A DNA stretch of 64,000 nucleotides. Source: Salipiger sp. H15. GTDB taxonomy: Bacteria; Pseudomonadota; Alphaproteobacteria; Rhodobacterales; Rhodobacteraceae. The notes under the pieces are model-generated. The model made no database searches and was not told the origin of the DNA. It worked only from the letters and a program-made list of their open reading frames with translations. The position numbers and the translations under genes are program-made. Positions 16,347-25,043 of this stretch are shown here, in pieces (the first letter of the stretch is position 1; each line of letters begins with the position of its first letter). The stretch is taken from positions 727,501 through 791,500 of the forward strand of contig NZ_CP123385.1 of assembly GCF_040409955.1 (NCBI RefSeq). Direction: 5' to 3'.

Positions 16347-17873
16347 TCAGAGCTGCCCCCCGATCGGCAGGAGCCCGGTCAGCCATGCCGTCGTCGCACG
16401 CATGGTGGACAGGATCGGCTCCGAGCGGAACAGCCGCCAGCGGTCGCCGGTGTCGTGCTCGAGCCATTGCATCCTTCCGTCCTCGCCCAGCCGCAGGTGG
16501 AAGGCCGCGTCCGGCAGCAGCCCCTTGATCGTGTCGGCCGCGGCCTTGGCGAGTTCCGGGGATTCCACGAGGATGCCCATCTCGGAATTGATCCGCACCG
16601 AGCGCGGATCCCAGTTGAACGAGCCGATGAAGAGCAGCTTCTCGTCGAGCACGAAGGCCTTGGCATGCAGCGCCGAGCGCGAGAGGCCAAGCCCCGAGAG
16701 CGTCCGGTCGGGGCGCTCCTTCTCGGCCCGCAGCTCCCACAGGTCGACCCCCGCCTCGAGCAGGTCGCGCCGGGAATGGGCGTAATGGGCATAGACCGCC
16801 GGCACGTCCGTGGCATCGAGCGAATTGGTCAGAACCGTCACGTTGACGCCCCGCTCCTCGAGCGATTTCAGCAGCGCGGTGCCGGTGTCGCGCGGCACGA
16901 AATAGGCCGAGATCACCAGGAACTCGTGCTGCAGGCTGGTCACGTAGGGCAGCATCGAGGCGGCGAAGGTCTCGGAGGCGGGCAGATCGCCCGCCGCCTT
17001 TTCCGGCGGGTCGGCCAGCAGCGTGGCGCGGGCGGCGGTCAGCGGCGGACGCTCCCGCTTGAGCTTGGCGACATGCGCGGCAAGCGCTGCGCCATAGGGT
17101 GTGGCGAGCGTCTCTTCCCGCAGCTCGGCAAGCCGCGCACGCACGGCGGCAAGGTCCGGTCCATCCTCCTTGGGCGTGATCACCGACGAGGCGGGGATGG
17201 CGTAGCGGCTGTTCCAGTAGCGGTCGAAGGTGCTGCTCACCTCGTGCACCACCGGCCCCGCGGCGAGCAGGTCGAGATCGTCGTAATTCGAATCCTCGCG
17301 GGCCGAGAAATACTCGTCGCCGATGTTGCGCCCGCCGACGATGGTCACCCGCCCGTCGAAGGTCATCGACTTGTTGTGCATGCGCCGGTTGATGCGCCGG
17401 AACTCCAGCAGCGCCGAGAGCGCCTTGCCATGCGCGCGCGAGAAGGGGTTGAACAGCCGCACCTCGATGTTGGGGTGCGTCTCGAGCGCGTGGGTCGCCT
17501 CGTCGTAGCCGCGGGTGTCCATGTCGTCGAGCAGCAGCCGCACCCGCACGCCGCGATCCGCCGCGCGCAGCAGCGCGTCGGCAAAGAGCTGGCCCGAGAC
17601 GTCGTTGTGCAGAAGGTAGTACTGCGCGTCGATGCTGGTCACGGCCACATCCGCGAGCGCCAGCCGCAGCCCGAGCGCATCGATGCCATTGCCGATGATG
17701 TAGACCCCGGAGCGCCCGTCGGGGCGCTGCTCCCACTCGCGGGTGCCGCGCGTGAGCGGCGCGGACTCCCCGGCGTTCATCGCCGCCGTGACGGTCCAGG
17801 GTCCCTGTGGCGGGGCGCTGGCGCAACCGGCCATCGCGGCAATGGCGAGAAGGGCGCAAAGGAACCGGAACAT
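16347..17873 (-). CDS. Phospholipase D-family lipoprotein, cardiolipin synthase C-like
   Basis: A 508-residue protein with a lipoprotein signal (Cys17) and two HKD motifs: H166-x-K168-x4-D173 (HNKSMTFD) and H403-x-K405-x4-D410 (HAKAFVLD), each followed by an IG[GS]-[RF]N turn. This is the layout of ClsC-type cardiolipin synthases or transphosphatidylases, acting on phospholipids at the membrane surface. Both catalytic copies are complete. It is a lone gene with only a weak GAGG ribosome site. Confidence 0.85.
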   Translation of the reverse strand: MFRFLCALLAIAAMAGCASAPPQGPWTVTAAMNAGESAPLTRGTREWEQRPDGRSGVYIIGNGIDALGLRLALADVAVTSIDAQYYLLHNDVSGQLFADALLRAADRGVRVRLLLDDMDTRGYDEATHALETHPNIEVRLFNPFSRAHGKALSALLEFRRINRRMHNKSMTFDGRVTIVGGRNIGDEYFSAREDSNYDDLDLLAAGPVVHEVSSTFDRYWNSRYAIPASSVITPKEDGPDLAAVRARLAELREETLATPYGAALAAHVAKLKRERPPLTAARATLLADPPEKAAGDLPASETFAASMLPYVTSLQHEFLVISAYFVPRDTGTALLKSLEERGVNVTVLTNSLDATDVPAVYAHYAHSRRDLLEAGVDLWELRAEKERPDRTLSGLGLSRSALHAKAFVLDEKLLFIGSFNWDPRSVRINSEMGILVESPELAKAAADTIKGLLPDAAFHLRLGEDGRMQWLEHDTGDRWRLFRSEPILSTMRATTAWLTGLLPIGGQL

Positions 17874-18280
17874 GGCGGCCTCGCATCATGGGCTCGGGGG
17901 TTCAGGCTCGCCGAGGCGGGCCTCGCGAGCAAGCGCCGCGTGACACGAGGGTGTCCGAACGCGGCATTTGCGCCGCAGCCTCGGCGTCGCCACTCCCCGT
18001 CCGCGACGTCAGGAAAGCCGCGGGCGCCCCGGGTCCGCGGGCCCTGCGGCAAGCGCGAAGCCGGGCGCCGGTGCAGGCGCGCATGCCGGCCAAGCTCCAC
18101 AGGTCACAGCAAAAATGCCCCCTGCCCGCTTGCCGTGCGCGCGCGCCCTCAAGCGCAAGTCCCGCGCGATCGGCAGCACGACCAGCGGCTCCCGCGCCCA
18201 CTGGAGACGGTTCGGCGGACAGTCGGCATTCTGCAAATTGACATCGCTGCCGCGATCGTGAAATACACCCCCAGAAGTAC
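17874..18280. other. 407-bp stretch without a supported gene
   Basis: Very GC-rich DNA between the phospholipase gene and the tRNA. Overlapping open frames on both strands are arginine- and alanine-rich artefacts of composition, and none has a ribosome site. The promoters of both neighbours are presumably here, but none is clear by eye. Confidence 0.5.
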
Positions 18281-18358
18281 GGGCCGTTAGCTCAGCTGGA
18301 TTAGAGCAGGGAACTTCTAATTCTCAGGTCGGGGGTTCGAGTCCTCCACGGCTCGCCA
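18281..18358 (+). tRNA. tRNA-Arg (anticodon UCU)
   Basis: A 78-base cloverleaf can be folded by hand. The acceptor stem is GGGCCGT with ACGGCTC, the D arm GCTC/GAGC, the anticodon stem GGGAA/TTCTC with loop CTTCTAA (anticodon TCT), and the T arm GGGGG-TTCGAGT-CCTCC. The CCA end is encoded at 18356-18358. It reads AGA codons, and AGG by wobble, which are rare in this GC-rich genome. No integrase or att duplication was seen beside it. Confidence 0.95.
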
Positions 18359-18437
18359 TACTTCCCCGCTCGCGCCAAACTCCACGGACAAGACGCAAGT
18401 TGCGCCCCGTCCCCGCAGCAGGCGCTTTCCAGATCCA

Positions 18438-19178
18438 TCAGATCAGGATGCGCCGCCGCCCCTCATCCATCTCGTCCGCCGCATGGGCGCGGATCAGCTC
18501 CGAGGCCACGCGGATGTCCTCGGCGATGGCATGGGCAGCGGCCGCGCCGTCACGCGCCCGGAGAGCCTCGCAAAGGATCCGGTGATGCTCGCGCGAGTGG
18601 TGGGTGCGCGAGCGGAGGGTCTCCTCCTCGGCGGGCACCCCGGCCTTTACCCCGATGTCGTAGTTGATGATCGGCCCGGCCTTCAGCCAGAGCATGGTGA
18701 TCACGTCCATCAGCGCCTGCGATCCCGAGGCGCGGTAGACCGCGAAATGCAGGTCCTTGTTCGCCGCCACCGCTTCGGCGCTGCCGTAGGCGCTGTCGAG
18801 CACCCGTTCGAAGCGCTCGGCGAGCACCTGCACCCCGACGATCTCGTCGCGGGTGGCGCGCTCTGCCGCGAGCCGCGCGGCCTCGCCCTCGTTCAGCATG
18901 CGCACGGCGGTGAGATCGGCGAATTCGGCCGAGGTCATCAGCGGCACCTGCACCGCGCGCTTGGGCGAGACATGCAGCGCGCCGCTGGCCGCGAGGCGAC
19001 TCACCGCCTCGCGCACCGGCATCATCGAGACGTCGAGCCGCTCGGCCAGCTCGCGCAGCGAGAGCCTGTCGCGGGGCTTCAGAGCCCCCGAGAGCAGAAG
19101 CTCGCAAAGCGTCTCATGTACCCGGTCCGAAAGGGTTTCTCGCCGCACCGGCCGCATTCGATCAAGGCTCTCGCTCAT
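18438..19178 (-). CDS. GntR-family transcriptional regulator (FadR subfamily)
   Basis: A 246-residue regulator. It has an N-terminal winged helix (LCELLLSGALKPRDRLSLRE, then VSMMPVREAVSRLAASGAL, residues about 25-68) and a C-terminal all-helical FCD-type ligand domain. The FCD metal-site pattern is suggested by the spaced HFAVYRA and HHSREHHRI histidines. It is divergent from the branched-chain-type ABC operon, so it most likely controls uptake and breakdown of that substrate, probably as a repressor. Confidence 0.88.
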   Translation of the reverse strand: MSESLDRMRPVRRETLSDRVHETLCELLLSGALKPRDRLSLRELAERLDVSMMPVREAVSRLAASGALHVSPKRAVQVPLMTSAEFADLTAVRMLNEGEAARLAAERATRDEIVGVQVLAERFERVLDSAYGSAEAVAANKDLHFAVYRASGSQALMDVITMLWLKAGPIINYDIGVKAGVPAEEETLRSRTHHSREHHRILCEALRARDGAAAAHAIAEDIRVASELIRAHAADEMDEGRRRILI

Positions 19179-19222
19179 ACCTTGGGTTAACTCCTGTTGA
19201 CAGGCAGAAGCCCCGTCTGCAA

Positions 19223-19241
19223 CTGTGATCTAAGATCACAG
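19223..19241. promoter_or_regulatory. GntR operator candidate
   Basis: CTGTGATC-TAA-GATCACAG is a perfect 8-bp inverted repeat in the divergent promoter region between the GntR gene and the ABC operon. CTGTGATC recurs at 19323-19330 as part of TGAT-CCT-ATCA (19326-19336), close to the first transporter gene. Two related sites of this kind fit FadR-type repression of both directions. Confidence 0.65.
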
Positions 19242-19359
19242 ATTTCGGGGCATGTCCGCAACCATTGTTCCTACGGCTCGGGAGGAAAGTCAGCCGTGAA
19301 GGAGCGCCGGCGCCGGCCACCGCTGTGATCCTATCAAACTGGTCTCAGGGAGGAGTACC

Positions 19360-20604
19360 ATGACGAAGAGTCTGACGACCCGCAGAGGATTTCTGCGGAC
19401 GGGAGCGGCTGGCCTGACGCTGGGCCTTGCGTCTCCCGCCTATCTGCGCGCCCAGGGTGCACCGCTGAAGATCGGCCACCTCACCCCCACCACCGGCTTC
19501 CTCGGCCCGCTCGGCGAATATGCCCAGATGGGCATCAAGCTGGCGGTCGAGCACATCAACGCGAACGGCGGCGCCGGCGGGCGACAGGTCGAGCTCATCA
19601 TGGAGGACAGCGTCAACCCGCAGACCGCCTCGACCAAGGCCGAGCGCATGTTCGAGCGCGACGGCGTCGACATGATCATCGGCGAGATCTCCTCGGCCTC
19701 CTGCCTGACGATCAGCCAGGTCGCCGCGCGCTACAAGAAGTGCTTCGTCAACACCGGCGGCAACTCCGACAGCCTGCGCGGCCAGGACTGCAACCGCTAC
19801 ATGTTCCACGTCGAGACGCAGAACTCGATGTACGTGAACGCCGAGGGCCAGTACTTCGCCGGCGAGGGCATGGTCGACGGCAAGAACTGGTACACGCTGA
19901 GCGCCGACTACGCCTTCGGCCACGACCTGCTGGCGGCGGCCAAGGCCTTCCTCGGGGCAAATGGCGGCAACCTCGTCGGCGATGATCTGGTGCCGACCGA
20001 CGCCACCGACTTCTCGTCCTACCTGCTGAAGATCCGCCAGGCCGAGCCTGATGTCGTCGCGCTCAACCTCGCGGGCACGCAGATCACCAACTTCTTCAAG
20101 CAGTACGGCGAGTTCGGGCTCGACTTCACGCTCGGCGGCTTCGGCTTCGACACCGTGTCGGCCTGGGCGACCGGGGCGCAGAACTTCCGCGGCACCTGGC
20201 CCAACGTCTGGAACCACCTCGTGCAGAACGACGCGAGCCTCGCCTTCGTCGAGGCCTTCACCGCGGCCTACGGCAAGCCGCCCGAGAACCAGGCCTGGGG
20301 CGACTACAACGCCGGGCTCATCATGGCCAAAGCGGTGGCAGAGGCGGGCGACGCCTCGGGCGACGCGCTGGTCGGCTACCTCGAAAGCGGGGAGGCCAAG
20401 TTCGACCTGATGAAGAGCCGCCCCGGCTACTTCCGCCCCTCGGATCACCAGCTGATCCAGGAGATCTACGCGATCACCGCGCTGCCGGCCTCGGAAGCCA
20501 AGAACGAGTGGGACATCTTCACCACCTCGGACCCCGTCCCGGGCCCGGACGAGCCGCTCGAGTCGCTGGCCGCCGCCGTCACCGGCGGCACCTGCTCGAT
20601 GTGA
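19360..20604 (+). CDS. Branched-chain-type ABC substrate-binding protein, Tat-exported
   Basis: A 414-residue periplasmic binding protein of the LivJ/Peripla_BP_6 type. A twin-arginine signal (TTRRGFLRTG, residues 6-15) precedes an Ala-rich region. The mature start, LKIGHLTPTTGFLGPLGEYA, is typical of the family, and VELIMEDSVNPQTA follows. GGGAGGAG precedes the ATG. It heads the operon continuing with livH-like and livMGF-fusion genes. Such proteins bind amino acids, urea, aromatic or short organic acids. The downstream enzymes point to a hydroxy or keto acid rather than a branched-chain amino acid. Confidence 0.87.
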   Translation: MTKSLTTRRGFLRTGAAGLTLGLASPAYLRAQGAPLKIGHLTPTTGFLGPLGEYAQMGIKLAVEHINANGGAGGRQVELIMEDSVNPQTASTKAERMFERDGVDMIIGEISSASCLTISQVAARYKKCFVNTGGNSDSLRGQDCNRYMFHVETQNSMYVNAEGQYFAGEGMVDGKNWYTLSADYAFGHDLLAAAKAFLGANGGNLVGDDLVPTDATDFSSYLLKIRQAEPDVVALNLAGTQITNFFKQYGEFGLDFTLGGFGFDTVSAWATGAQNFRGTWPNVWNHLVQNDASLAFVEAFTAAYGKPPENQAWGDYNAGLIMAKAVAEAGDASGDALVGYLESGEAKFDLMKSRPGYFRPSDHQLIQEIYAITALPASEAKNEWDIFTTSDPVPGPDEPLESLAAAVTGGTCSM

Positions 20605-20675
20605 CCCGCGAGGGGCAGAGGCCAGGCGGCCCCTGCCCCGCCACCCCCCGATACCCAAGGAAGGAGAGCGCCGCG

Positions 20676-21551
20676 ATGCTGGGGCTATTCATCGCGCAGG
20701 TGCTGAACGGCCTGCTGGACGGCACCTATTACCTGCTCATCGCGCTGGGGCTGTCGCTGATCTTCTCGCTTGGCGGGATCATCAACCTTGCCCACGGTGC
20801 CTTCTTCGCCATCGGCGCCTATCTCGCGATCCTGATCACCCCCTACGTGGGCTATTTCGGCGCGCTGATCCTCGTGCCGCTGATCGTGGCGGGGCTGGGC
20901 ATGGCGACCGAGCGCACGCTCTTCACCCGCTTCTACCGGGCCGATCCGCTTTATTCGCTGCTGCTGACCTTCGGGCTTGCCATGGTGATCGAGCAGGGGC
21001 TGCGCTGGATTTTCGGCGCCTCGCCGCAGAACTACAACATGCCCGAACTGCTGCGCGGGCAGGTGTTCCTCGGCGATTTCATCTACTCGCGCTACCGGAT
21101 CTTCCTGATCGCCGTCGCAGTGGTCGCCGTGGGCGGGCTCTGGCTGCTGCTCAACAGGACCGCCTTCGGCCGCATCGTCCGCGCCGGAGTGCAGAACCCC
21201 GAGATCGTCGGCGCGCTCGGCATCTCGCTGCGGCCCTACCTGTCGGTCGTCGCGGGCATCGGCATCGGCCTCGCGGGGCTCGCCGGCGTGCTGCTCTCGC
21301 CGATCTACACCATCCACCCGGCGATGGGCGCCGAGATCATCACGCTGGCCTTCGTGGTCGTGGTGATCGGCGGGCTCGGCTCGTTCTGGGGGGTGATCAT
21401 CGCGGCCATCCTCGTCGGCCTGACCAAGGGCGTGCTGGTCGCCGTCGGCCTCTCGTCCTGGTCCACCGCCGCCATCTACCTGCTGATGTTCCTCGTGCTT
21501 CTGGTGCGCCCGCGCGGCCTGCTGGGCGAGCGCATCCTCCGCTTCGAATGA
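20676..21551 (+). CDS. Branched-chain-type ABC permease, LivH-like
   Basis: A 291-residue inner-membrane permease. IINLAHGAFFAIGAYLA near residues 35-51 and GALGISLRPYLSVVAGIGIGLAGLAG-like helices are LivH hallmarks. I take ATG 20676, eight bases after AAGGAGAG; the frame is open further upstream but only as a shadow of the preceding gene. The stop overlaps the next start by four bases (ATGA), indicating translational coupling. Confidence 0.9.
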   Translation: MLGLFIAQVLNGLLDGTYYLLIALGLSLIFSLGGIINLAHGAFFAIGAYLAILITPYVGYFGALILVPLIVAGLGMATERTLFTRFYRADPLYSLLLTFGLAMVIEQGLRWIFGASPQNYNMPELLRGQVFLGDFIYSRYRIFLIAVAVVAVGGLWLLLNRTAFGRIVRAGVQNPEIVGALGISLRPYLSVVAGIGIGLAGLAGVLLSPIYTIHPAMGAEIITLAFVVVVIGGLGSFWGVIIAAILVGLTKGVLVAVGLSSWSTAAIYLLMFLVLLVRPRGLLGERILRFE

Positions 21552-24082
21552 GTAGACCCCCGAGCATGACCCGCATCCACCCGCTTCTCGTCGCGGCAGC
21601 CGCGCTGATCGTGCTGCCCTTCGTCATCCTCGCCGCCGGGCTGACCTACACCTCGGCGACCGAGGTGGTGATCTTCGCCCTTGCCTGCATGGGGCTCAAC
21701 ATCCTTGCCGGGCGCACCGGGCTGATCAGCTTCGGCCACGGCGCCTGGTTCGGGCTCGGCGCCTACCTCGCCGGGCTTTCCGCCCGGGCCATGGGCGCGG
21801 AGGGGCATTTCTTCCTGCCGCTGCTGCTGGCCGTGATCTGCACCGCGCTCATCGCGCTGGTCTTCGGCGCGCTGATCCTGCGTCGGCGCGGCGTCTACTT
21901 CTCGCTGATGACGCTGGCGCTCTCGGCGCTCGGCTTCACCATCGCCTTCCGCTGGACCGAGGTGACCGGCGGCGAGAACGGCCTTGGCGGGATCGCGCGG
22001 CCCGAGTTCTTCGGCCTCAGCTTCGAGATGTCCGAACCCTATTACTGGCTGGTCGCGGTGATCGCCTTCGCGGTGCTCTGCCTGCTCTGGCGCGTCTACA
22101 ACTCGCCGCTCGGCACGGTGCTGCTGGCGATCCGCGAGAACGAGCAGCGCGCGCGCTTCCTCGGCTACAAGGTCGACCGCTACAAGCTTGCCGCCTTCGT
22201 GCTCTCGGCGTCGATCACCGCGCTTGCGGGGGTGCTGCTGCTCTACAAGAACCGCATGACCTCGGCCGAGCCGATGTCGGTGGTGTTCTCGGGCGAGCTT
22301 CTGGCCATGGTGGTGATCGGCGGCATGCGCTCGTTCATGGGCCCGGCGATCGGCGCGCTCTTCTACATCCTCTTCCGCGAGTACCTGTCGATCTATTCCG
22401 AGAACTGGCTCTTCTGGTTCGGCCTGGTGTTCATGGGCTTCGTGCTCTTCGCCCGCGACGGGCTGATCGGCATCCCCGGCCAGATCCGCCGCCACCTGAA
22501 CCCGCCGCCCGAGACCGGCGCGGCCATGGCCGGGCGCAAGGCCGAGGTGCACCCCCTGCCCGGGTTCCTGCGGCCCGAAGGCCACGTCGACGGCGCGCTC
22601 CTTCAAGCGCGCGGCATCTCCAAGCATTTCGGCGGGCTGAAGGCGGTGGACGAGGTCGACATCGCGGTGCGCGACCGCACGCTGCACGCCCTGATCGGGC
22701 CCAACGGCGCGGGCAAGACCACGGCCTTCAACCTGCTCTCGGGGCTCTACCGGCCCGACAGCGGCGAGGTCACCCTGACCGGAGTGCCGCTCTCGGGGCG
22801 CAGGCCCGAGGAGATCTCGGAGGCCGGGATCGGGCGCAGCTTCCAGATCACCAACCTCTTCCCCTCGCTCACCGTGCAGGAAAACATCCGCCTCGCGGTG
22901 CAGGCGGGCGACCCGAGGCGCATGAACCCGGTGATCCGCGCCCGCGACCTCGCGCAGGTCAACGAGCGCACCGCCGAGATCATGCGCTACGCCGGGCTGA
23001 ACGGCATGGAAGAGGCCGAGGCAGGCTCGCTCTCCTACGGCGGGCAGCGGCTGCTCGACCTCGGGCTGGCGCTTGGCAACCACCCCCGAATCCTGCTGGC
23101 CGACGAGCCGCTGGCGGGCCTCTCGGTCGCCGAGCGCCAGCGCATCGGCCTGCTGCTGAAAGCGCTCTCGCGCGACATCCCGGTGCTGCTGGTCGAGCAC
23201 GACATCGACCGGGTGTTCGAGCTGGCGGACCATGTCACCGTGATGAACGAGGGGCAGGTGCTGCTCGACGGTACAGTCGATGAGGCGCGCAACGATGCGC
23301 GGGTGCAGGAGGTCTACATCGGCTCGGGCACCTCGGCGGTGGCGGCCAAGCCGCGCACGAGCGCCGTGCAGGACAGCACCATCCTGTCGCTCGACAAGGT
23401 CAATGTCAGTTACGGCAAGAGCCACATCCTCAACGACGTCAGTTTCGACCTGCGGCAGGGCGAGATCCTCGCGCTGCTGGGGCGGAACGGCGCGGGCAAG
23501 TCGACGCTGCTGAAATCGCTGATCGGCATCGCCCCGGTGGGCAGCGGCGAGATCACCCTCGAGGGCAAGACGATCTCGGGCCTGCCCTCGGCCGCCATGG
23601 CGCGCGCCGGCATCTCCTACGTGCCGCAGGGGCGCGGGCTCTTCGCCGGCATGTCGGTGAAGGACAACCTCGAGCTCGGCCGCATCCAGCGCCAGACCGG
23701 GCATGGCGTGCACTGGGACGAGGAGCGCATCTTCTCCTACTTCCCGCGCCTCAAGGAGCGCATCGACACGCCCGCCGACTACCTCTCGGGCGGCGAGCAG
23801 CAGATGGCGGCAGTGGCGCGCGCGCTTTCGGGCGACACCCGCGTGCTGCTGCTCGACGAGCCCTTCGAGGGGCTCTCCCCCGCCGTGGTCGAGCAGCTTT
23901 TCGAGACCTTCGACCGGCTGCGGCAGGAGGTGTCGATCATCCTCGTCGACCACAACCTCGACCTTGCCCTGACGCTCTCGGACCGCACCGTCGCGCTCGA
24001 GCGGGGCAGCATCATCCACAACGGGCCCTCCGCCGCGCTGGCGCATGACATCGACCTGCGCCGCAAGGTGCTCTGGCTCTGA
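21548..24082 (+). CDS. LivM-LivG-LivF triple fusion (permease plus two ATPases)
   Basis: One 844-residue protein carries three transporter subunits. Residues 1 to about 320 are a LivM permease (GRTGLISFGHGAWFGLGAYL). About 350-590 form a LivG ATPase with Walker A GPNGAGKTT, signature LSYGGQRLLDLG and Walker B ILLADEPLAGL. About 610-844 form a LivF ATPase with GRNGAGKST, LSGGEQQMAAVAR and VLLLDEPFEGLSP. The frame is continuous with a linker near PPPETGAAMAG and no internal stop. LivM-LivG fusions are known; having LivF in the same chain is less usual. All catalytic motifs look intact. Confidence 0.9.
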   Translation: MSRPPSMTRIHPLLVAAAALIVLPFVILAAGLTYTSATEVVIFALACMGLNILAGRTGLISFGHGAWFGLGAYLAGLSARAMGAEGHFFLPLLLAVICTALIALVFGALILRRRGVYFSLMTLALSALGFTIAFRWTEVTGGENGLGGIARPEFFGLSFEMSEPYYWLVAVIAFAVLCLLWRVYNSPLGTVLLAIRENEQRARFLGYKVDRYKLAAFVLSASITALAGVLLLYKNRMTSAEPMSVVFSGELLAMVVIGGMRSFMGPAIGALFYILFREYLSIYSENWLFWFGLVFMGFVLFARDGLIGIPGQIRRHLNPPPETGAAMAGRKAEVHPLPGFLRPEGHVDGALLQARGISKHFGGLKAVDEVDIAVRDRTLHALIGPNGAGKTTAFNLLSGLYRPDSGEVTLTGVPLSGRRPEEISEAGIGRSFQITNLFPSLTVQENIRLAVQAGDPRRMNPVIRARDLAQVNERTAEIMRYAGLNGMEEAEAGSLSYGGQRLLDLGLALGNHPRILLADEPLAGLSVAERQRIGLLLKALSRDIPVLLVEHDIDRVFELADHVTVMNEGQVLLDGTVDEARNDARVQEVYIGSGTSAVAAKPRTSAVQDSTILSLDKVNVSYGKSHILNDVSFDLRQGEILALLGRNGAGKSTLLKSLIGIAPVGSGEITLEGKTISGLPSAAMARAGISYVPQGRGLFAGMSVKDNLELGRIQRQTGHGVHWDEERIFSYFPRLKERIDTPADYLSGGEQQMAAVARALSGDTRVLLLDEPFEGLSPAVVEQLFETFDRLRQEVSIILVDHNLDLALTLSDRTVALERGSIIHNGPSAALAHDIDLRRKVLWL

Positions 24083-24095
24083 GAAAGGACCATCC

Positions 24096-25028
24096 ATGAC
24101 CGAAAAGGTTGCCATCATCGGAGCCGGGTTGATCGGCCGCTCGTGGAGCGCGCTCTTTGCCCGCGCCGGTTACGAGGTGCAGGTCTGGGACGCCGATCCC
24201 GGCGTGCTGGCGCGCTTCCCGGCCGACATCGCCGCGCTCTGCGACACGCTGGTCACCGAGCGGCTGCTGGACGACAAGCCCGGAACGCTGGCCCGCATCC
24301 GCACCTGCCCGACGCTGGAAGAGGCGGTGGCGGGCGTTTCCTTCGTGCAGGAGAACGGCCCCGAGAAGATCGAGGTGAAGACCGAGCTCTTCGCCCGGCT
24401 CGACGCCGCCACGCCGCCGCAGGCGGTGATCGCCTCGTCGACCTCGGCGATCGTCGCCTCGCGCTTCACCGAGGGTCTCGCGCACCGCGAACGCTGCCTC
24501 GTCGGCCACCCGGTGAACCCGCCGCACCTCGTGCCGGTGGTCGAGCTCTGCCCCGCGCCCTGGACCAATGCCGCCGCGATGGACCGGGCCGAGGCGATTT
24601 ACGCCGCCATCGGCCAGGTGCCGGTGAAGATGACCCGCGAGCGTGACGGCTTCGTGCTCAACCGCCTGCAGGGCGCGCTGCTGGGCGAGGCGCTGCGGCT
24701 TCTCGGCGAGGGCACGGTCTCGGTCGAGGGGCTCGACGCCACGATCAAGCACGGGCTCGGCCTGCGCTGGACGCTGATCGGCCCGATCGAGACGATCGAC
24801 CTCAACGCGCCGGGCGGCATCACCGATTACGCCGCGCGCTACGGCGGCTTCTACGCGCGGCTCGCGGCCGAGCCCGCCGGGCCCGAGGTCTTCTCGGTCG
24901 AGCAGGCCGAGAAGATCGCCGCCAGCTGGCCGCAGGACCGCAGCCCCGAGAAAATCCGCGAACGGCAGGACCGCCGCGACAGGCGCCTTGCGGCGCTGCG
25001 CCGCCACCTCGCCGCCGAGCAGTTCTGA
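24096..25028 (+). CDS. 3-hydroxyacid dehydrogenase, CRYL1/L-gulonate dehydrogenase-like
   Basis: A 310-residue NAD-dependent dehydrogenase of the 3-hydroxyacyl-CoA dehydrogenase fold. The Rossmann motif is IGAGLIGRSW (residues 7-16). SSTSAIVASRF, GHPVNPPHLVPVVEL and DGFVLNRLQGALLGEALRL match lambda-crystallin (CRYL1) and carnitine dehydrogenase relatives, which act on free 3-hydroxy acids rather than CoA esters. It follows the transporter by 13 bases and precedes a BKACE gene. The inferred job is to oxidise an imported 3-hydroxy acid to the 3-keto acid. Carnitine is one possible substrate, but the fused Liv-type importer is not the usual carnitine system. Confidence 0.85.
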   Translation: MTEKVAIIGAGLIGRSWSALFARAGYEVQVWDADPGVLARFPADIAALCDTLVTERLLDDKPGTLARIRTCPTLEEAVAGVSFVQENGPEKIEVKTELFARLDAATPPQAVIASSTSAIVASRFTEGLAHRERCLVGHPVNPPHLVPVVELCPAPWTNAAAMDRAEAIYAAIGQVPVKMTRERDGFVLNRLQGALLGEALRLLGEGTVSVEGLDATIKHGLGLRWTLIGPIETIDLNAPGGITDYAARYGGFYARLAAEPAGPEVFSVEQAEKIAASWPQDRSPEKIRERQDRRDRRLAALRRHLAAEQF

Positions 25029-25043
25029 ACAGAGGAAACCCCA

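Noticed and set aside
18281..18358. tRNA-Arg as an integration site of a genomic island
   Set aside because: No integrase and no duplicated tRNA 3' end was seen nearby. The neighbouring genes look native.
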